From Sphingomonas sp. 8AM (GTDB lineage Bacteria > Pseudomonadota > Alphaproteobacteria > Sphingomonadales > Sphingomonadaceae), in contig NZ_LR733844.1 of the NCBI RefSeq assembly GCF_902506455.1, positions 2,809,303-2,873,302 of the forward strand: a DNA stretch of 64,000 nucleotides, read 5' to 3'. The notes beneath the pieces were generated by a model, which was not told the origin of the DNA, searched no databases, and worked only from the letters and a program-made list of their open reading frames with translations. This document shows, piece after piece, positions 60,267-64,000 of this stretch (the stretch's first letter is position 1; every line of letters begins with the position of its first letter). The position numbers and the translations under genes are program-made.

Positions 60267-61166
60267 ATGTCGGGTGATCGCGTCCTGAAGGGCATCGCCC
60301 TGCGCCTGTTGGCGATTTTCTTCCTCTCCACGATGTCGGCGCTCGTGAAGCTCGCAGAGACGCGGGGGGCGTCGTTGCCCGAGACAATGTTCTGGCGACA
60401 GGCGTGCGCGCTGCCGGTGGTGCTGACGTTCGTTGCGGCGACGCGCGGGCTCGGATCGCTGCGCACGACGCGGATCAAGGGGCATCTGGCACGCTCGCTG
60501 GTCGGGGTGGTGGGGATGGTGTTCACCTTCGGCGCGGTGCTGCTGCTGCCGCTCGCGGAGGCGACGACCTTCCAGTTCACGGTGCCGATCTTCGCGACGA
60601 TCCTCGGGGCGCTGGTGCTGGGCGAGCGGACGGGGCTAAAGCGCTGGGGTGCGGTGCTCGTCGGGTTCGCGGGGGTGCTGATCGTCGCGCAACCGGGCGG
60701 CGGCGAGCATGTGCCGCTGTTCGGCGCGATCGTCGGGTTGCTGGCGGCGTTGTTCGTCGCCCTAGTCGCGATCCTGCTGCGGCAGTTGCGCGACGAGCCG
60801 TCGGGGACGACGGTGTTCTGGTTCTCGGTGCTGACGCTGCCGCTGATCGCGGTCCCTTATGCCTTTCACCTCAAGGCGCACGATCCGCTGACGTGGCTGA
60901 ACCTCGCCGCCATCGGCATGGTCGGCGGCTGCGGGCAATTGGCGCTGACCGGTGCGGCGAAGCTGGCGCCGGTGACGACGGTGGTGCCGATGGATTATTC
61001 GGGGCTGATCTGGGCGACGCTCTACGGCTGGCTGCTGTTCGGGGTGCTGCCGAGCGCGATGACCTGGGTGGGCGCGCCGGTAATCATCGCGAGCGGGTTG
61101 TTCATCGTCTGGCGCGAGCAGCGGCTGGGGAAGCAGCAGACGGTGACGGCTGCGCCGGAGGATTGA
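60267..61166 (+). CDS. DMT-family transporter (EamA)
   Basis: A 299-aa inner-membrane protein with two EamA repeats and about ten hydrophobic helices, the drug/metabolite exporter layout. Examples are IALRLLAIFFLSTMSALVKL, LARSLVGVVGMVFTFGAVLL, LPLAEATTFQFTVPIFATIL-GALVLGE (the family helix 3-4 signature), VLVGFAGVLIVAQPGG, and in the second half FWFSVLTLPLIAVPYAF, IGMVGGCGQLALTGAAKLAP and VPMDYSGLIWATLYGWLLFG. It diverges from proS by 89 bases. The substrate (amino acids, nucleosides or cofactors) cannot be told. Confidence 0.88.
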   Translation: MSGDRVLKGIALRLLAIFFLSTMSALVKLAETRGASLPETMFWRQACALPVVLTFVAATRGLGSLRTTRIKGHLARSLVGVVGMVFTFGAVLLLPLAEATTFQFTVPIFATILGALVLGERTGLKRWGAVLVGFAGVLIVAQPGGGEHVPLFGAIVGLLAALFVALVAILLRQLRDEPSGTTVFWFSVLTLPLIAVPYAFHLKAHDPLTWLNLAAIGMVGGCGQLALTGAAKLAPVTTVVPMDYSGLIWATLYGWLLFGVLPSAMTWVGAPVIIASGLFIVWREQRLGKQQTVTAAPED

Positions 61167-61176
61167 GGGTGGTCAC

Positions 61177-61252
61177 GTCATTGCGAGCGTAGCGAAGCAA
61201 TCCAGAGCCCAGCGCGTGACGCCCTGGATTGCTTCGCTGCGCTCGCAATGAC
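61177..61252. repeat. Intergenic palindrome, family B, copy 4
   Basis: Arms GTCATTGCGAGCGTAGCGAA... (61177-61205) and its near complement ending GCTCGCAATGAC (61224-61252), 18-base spacer. It separates the convergent DMT transporter and gcvPB genes. Confidence 0.92.
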
Positions 61253-61261
61253 GGTATCGAC

Positions 61262-62836
61262 CTACTCCGCCGCTTCGGCCTGCACGACCGGCGGCTTCCA
61301 CGTCAGCACCGGCTTGCGCGCCGCGAGCGTCTCGTCGAGGCGCGCGCGGGGGGCGAAATGCGGGGCGGTCTTGAGCGACGGATCGCCCGCCTTCGCACGC
61401 TCCGCTACCGAGCGCAGCGCACCGATGAACTGGTCGAGTGCGGCGCGGCTCTCGGTCTCGGTCGGCTCGATCAGCATCGCGCCGTGGACGACCAGCGGGA
61501 AGTACATGGTCATCGGGTGGAAGCCCTCGTCGATCAGCGCCTTGGCGGCGTCGATCGTCGAGAAACCGGCCGCGAAGCCCTTATCCGAGAAGATCGCCTC
61601 GTGCATGCACGGCCCCGCCCCCGCGAACGGCGCATCAAGGACGTCCTCGAGCGAGCGCAGCACGTAATTGGCGTTGAGCACCGCATCCTCGGCAACCTGC
61701 TTCAACCCGTCCGCACCGTGGCTGAGGATGTACGCCAGCGCGCGGGTGAACATCCCCATCTGGCCGTGGAAGGCGACCATGCGGCCGAACGTGTCGGGAT
61801 GATCGTCGCCCGCCGTCTCTTCCTCGATCAGCTGGATGTGCCCGTCGGCCATCCGCGCGGTGAACGGCAGCGGACCGAACGGCGCGAGCGCTTCCGACAG
61901 CACCACCGGCCCAGAGCCCGGCCCGCCGCCGCCGTGCGGGGTCGAGAAGGTCTTGTGGAGGTTGATGTGCATCGCGTCGACGCCGAGATCGCCCGGCCGC
62001 ACGCGCCCGACGATCGCGTTGAAGTTCGCACCGTCGCAATAGACGTACCCGCCCGCCGCATGGACCGCGTCGCTGATCTCCTTGAGATCACGCTCGAACA
62101 AGCCGCAGGTGTTCGGATTGGTGATCATCACCGCTGCGACGTCCGGTCCAAGCCGCGCCTTGAGCGCGGCGGTGTCGACGCGGCCGTCGGCGGTGGCGGG
62201 GATGTCCTCGACCGAGAAGCCCGCGAACGCCGCGGTCGCCGGGTTGGTGCCGTGTGCGCTTTCTGGCACCAGCACGACCTTGCGATGGCCCTCGCCGCGC
62301 TTCTCCAGCGCCGCCTTGATGCACAGGATGCCGCACAGCTCGCCATGCGCGCCCGCCTTGGGGCTCATCGCGACGCCGTACATGCCGGTCAGCTTGATGA
62401 GCCACACGGCCAGTTCGTTGATGACGCCCAGCGCGCCCTGCACGGTATCGACCGGCTGGAGCGGGTGGATGTCCGCGAAGCCGGGCATCCGCGCGACCTT
62501 CTCGTTCAGGCGCGGGTTGTGCTTCATCGTGCACGAACCGAGCGGGAACAGCCCGAGGTCGATCGCATAATTCTGGCGGCTGAGGCGGGTGTAGTGGCGC
62601 ACCGTCTCCTGCTCCGACAGGCCGGGCAGCCCGATCGCGCTCTTGCGGGTCAGATCGCCGAGGCGCGAGCCAGCGACATCGCCGTCCGCGAAGTCGACGC
62701 CGGTCGTCCCGGTCGAGCCGATCTCGAAGATCAAAGGCTCTTCGAGCATCAGCGCCTTGTTGCCGGTGAAGGTCGGCGCGGCGTTGCCACCCGCGACCGG
62801 CGTGGTCGGCTTCCAGCCGCTTGCATTGATGCTCAT
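61262..62836 (-). CDS. gcvPB: Glycine dehydrogenase (decarboxylating), subunit 2
   Basis: A 524-aa PLP-dependent beta subunit of the glycine-cleavage P-protein in organisms where GcvP is split. The cofactor Lys is in [20 protein letters not shown]. Other conserved stretches are [97 protein letters not shown] and the C-terminal [23 protein letters not shown] 62836 begins [13 protein letters not shown] and overlaps the gcvPA stop by four bases (ATGA). It is the last gene of the glycine-cleavage operon within this window. Confidence 0.95.
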   Translation of the reverse strand: MSINASGWKPTTPVAGGNAAPTFTGNKALMLEEPLIFEIGSTGTTGVDFADGDVAGSRLGDLTRKSAIGLPGLSEQETVRHYTRLSRQNYAIDLGLFPLGSCTMKHNPRLNEKVARMPGFADIHPLQPVDTVQGALGVINELAVWLIKLTGMYGVAMSPKAGAHGELCGILCIKAALEKRGEGHRKVVLVPESAHGTNPATAAFAGFSVEDIPATADGRVDTAALKARLGPDVAAVMITNPNTCGLFERDLKEISDAVHAAGGYVYCDGANFNAIVGRVRPGDLGVDAMHINLHKTFSTPHGGGGPGSGPVVLSEALAPFGPLPFTARMADGHIQLIEEETAGDDHPDTFGRMVAFHGQMGMFTRALAYILSHGADGLKQVAEDAVLNANYVLRSLEDVLDAPFAGAGPCMHEAIFSDKGFAAGFSTIDAAKALIDEGFHPMTMYFPLVVHGAMLIEPTETESRAALDQFIGALRSVAERAKAGDPSLKTAPHFAPRARLDETLAARKPVLTWKPPVVQAEAAE

Positions 62837-64000
62837 GCCAGTGCCTCCTGAAGCGCAGTCGCCAGCGCCTCGATATCCTCTCCGGTTGCCGTTTCGGTGA
62901 CGGCGACGATCAGCCCGTTTTCGAGCGCACCCTCGCCCGGATACAGCCGCCCGAGCGAAACGCCCGCGAGCACGCCCTTGTCGGCGAGATCGCGAACGAT
63001 CGGCCGCGCCTCCTTGCCGATGTCGAGCGTGAACTCGTTGAAGAAGGTGTCGTTGACGACCTTGACGCCCGGCACCTTCGCCAGCCGGTCGGCCGCACGG
63101 CACGCACCCGCGTGGTTGAGCGCTGCCAAGCGCCGCAGCCCCGCCTCGCCCAGCAACGTCATGTGGATCGAGAAGGCCAGCGCGCACAGCCCGGAATTGG
63201 TGCAGATGTTGCTGGTCGCCTTCTCACGGCGGATATGCTGCTCGCGCGTCGACAGCGTCAGCACGAAGCCGCGTCGGCCCTCGGCATCGACGGTCTGCCC
63301 GCACAGCCGGCCCGGCATCTGGCGGACGTACTTTTCCTTGCAGCCAAACAGCCCGACATACGGTCCGCCGAACTGGAGTCCGACGCCGAGCGACTGGCCC
63401 TCGCCCACGACGATATCCGCGTCCATCTCACCGGGCGAGCGCAGCGCGCCGAGCGCGACCGGCTCGGTGACGACCGCGATCAGCAACGCCTTCTTCGCGT
63501 GGCAGGCGTCGGCGAGCGGGGTCAGATCGGCGATGCGGCCGAGGATGTCGGGGTATTGGACGACGACGCACGAGGTATCGTCGTCGATCCTGGCGATCAG
63601 CGCGTCGAGATCGGTGTCGGCGGTCAGCGTCGGCAGCGCGGTGTCGAGCACGTCGCCGGTATATTTCGCCATTGTCTTCGCGACCGAGACGTAATGCGGG
63701 TGCAGCCCGCCCGACAGGATCGCCTTGCAGCGCCGGGTGATGCGCCGCGCCATTCCGATCGCTTCCCAGCACGCGGTCGAGCCGTCGTACATGCTGGCGT
63801 TCGCGACGTCGGTGCCGAGCAAGGCGGCGACCTGCGTCTGGAACTCGAACAGCATCTGGAGCGTGCCCTGCGCGATCTCCGGCTGATAGGGCGTATAGGC
63901 GGTCAGGAACTCGCCGCGCTGGATCAGGTGATCGACGCTGGCGGGAACGTGGTGACGATACGCCCCGGCTCCCAGGAAGAACGGCACCTCGCCCGCGACG
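62833..64000 (-). CDS. gcvPA: Glycine dehydrogenase (decarboxylating), subunit 1 (5' end outside window)
   Basis: The C-terminal part, about 389 residues, of the alpha subunit of the split P-protein. The frame is open to the right edge, so the N-terminus lies outside. Conserved regions are [100 protein letters not shown] and [20 protein letters not shown] with [20 protein letters not shown]. It forms the alpha2beta2 enzyme with GcvPB, to which it is translationally coupled. The genes for the T and H proteins, usually upstream, are not in the window. Confidence 0.95.
   Translation of the reverse strand, partial: VAGEVPFFLGAGAYRHHVPASVDHLIQRGEFLTAYTPYQPEIAQGTLQMLFEFQTQVAALLGTDVANASMYDGSTACWEAIGMARRITRRCKAILSGGLHPHYVSVAKTMAKYTGDVLDTALPTLTADTDLDALIARIDDDTSCVVVQYPDILGRIADLTPLADACHAKKALLIAVVTEPVALGALRSPGEMDADIVVGEGQSLGVGLQFGGPYVGLFGCKEKYVRQMPGRLCGQTVDAEGRRGFVLTLSTREQHIRREKATSNICTNSGLCALAFSIHMTLLGEAGLRRLAALNHAGACRAADRLAKVPGVKVVNDTFFNEFTLDIGKEARPIVRDLADKGVLAGVSLGRLYPGEGALENGLIVAVTETATGEDIEALATALQEALA

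Overview
The window is a contiguous piece of a high-GC alphaproteobacterial chromosome, most likely a Sphingomonas or close sphingomonad. The evidence is several TonB-dependent receptors, a CcrM-type GANTC methyltransferase, an aa3-oxidase subunit IV next to a split NAD(P) transhydrogenase, a DUF3297 protein, and dispersed intergenic palindromes of the kinds common in this group. I see no prophage, CRISPR array, plasmid origin or rRNA. The one mobile element is a frameshifted IS5-type insertion sequence at 39439-40608. One tRNA is present, Val(TAC).

Layout. 1-9.4 kb: the end of a LytS/AlgZ-type kinase with its LytTR regulator, the tRNA hydroxylase TrhO, an AI-2E family permease, an ABC-F ATPase, a DUF3297 protein, a Tyr/Arg-rich secreted protein, a broken EVE-domain gene and a TonB-dependent receptor. 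9.5-17.5 kb: a HAD hydrolase, a secreted unknown, a frameshifted alpha/beta hydrolase, TypA/BipA, a TelA-type pair, tRNA-Val and a MarR-like regulator. 17.5-21.7 kb: the transhydrogenase operon on the minus strand, in the order cox4-like, pntAA, two unrelated small genes, pntAB, pntB. 21.8-30.3 kb: a sigma-54-type regulator with a degenerate receiver, an SDR, a bestrophin, folP, then DUF1272-thiD-rnhB-ccrM with many GANTC sites before ccrM, and a ferredoxin-NADP reductase. 30.4-38.1 kb: uvrB, a TonB protein, a PRC-barrel pair, a lipoprotein, a tiny ORF with a very strong ribosome binding site followed by RNA hairpins, and a siderophore-type receptor.

38.2-50.5 kb: a Tat-exported SDR, the IS, a SRPBCC / zinc alcohol dehydrogenase / SDR set, a long minus-strand block (HI0933-type flavoprotein, gamma-synthase family enzyme, secreted unknown, gloB, gloA, hydrolase), and a MurC/Mpl-like ligase. 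50.5-64 kb: an LD-carboxypeptidase divergent from the ligase, a retropepsin-like protease, a Thr-rich leader peptide ahead of thrS, infC with an apparent ATA start, a large TonB receptor, an archaeal-type proS, a DMT exporter and gcvPB with partial gcvPA.

The most interesting signals are regulatory. They are the eight GANTC sites before ccrM, the threonine leader before thrS, the 18-codon ORF whose upstream region can pair over 14 nt with the 16S 3' end, and the non-canonical infC start. Several genes appear disabled: EVE, the alpha/beta hydrolase and the IS transposase. All functional calls come from reading motifs by eye. No database search was run.
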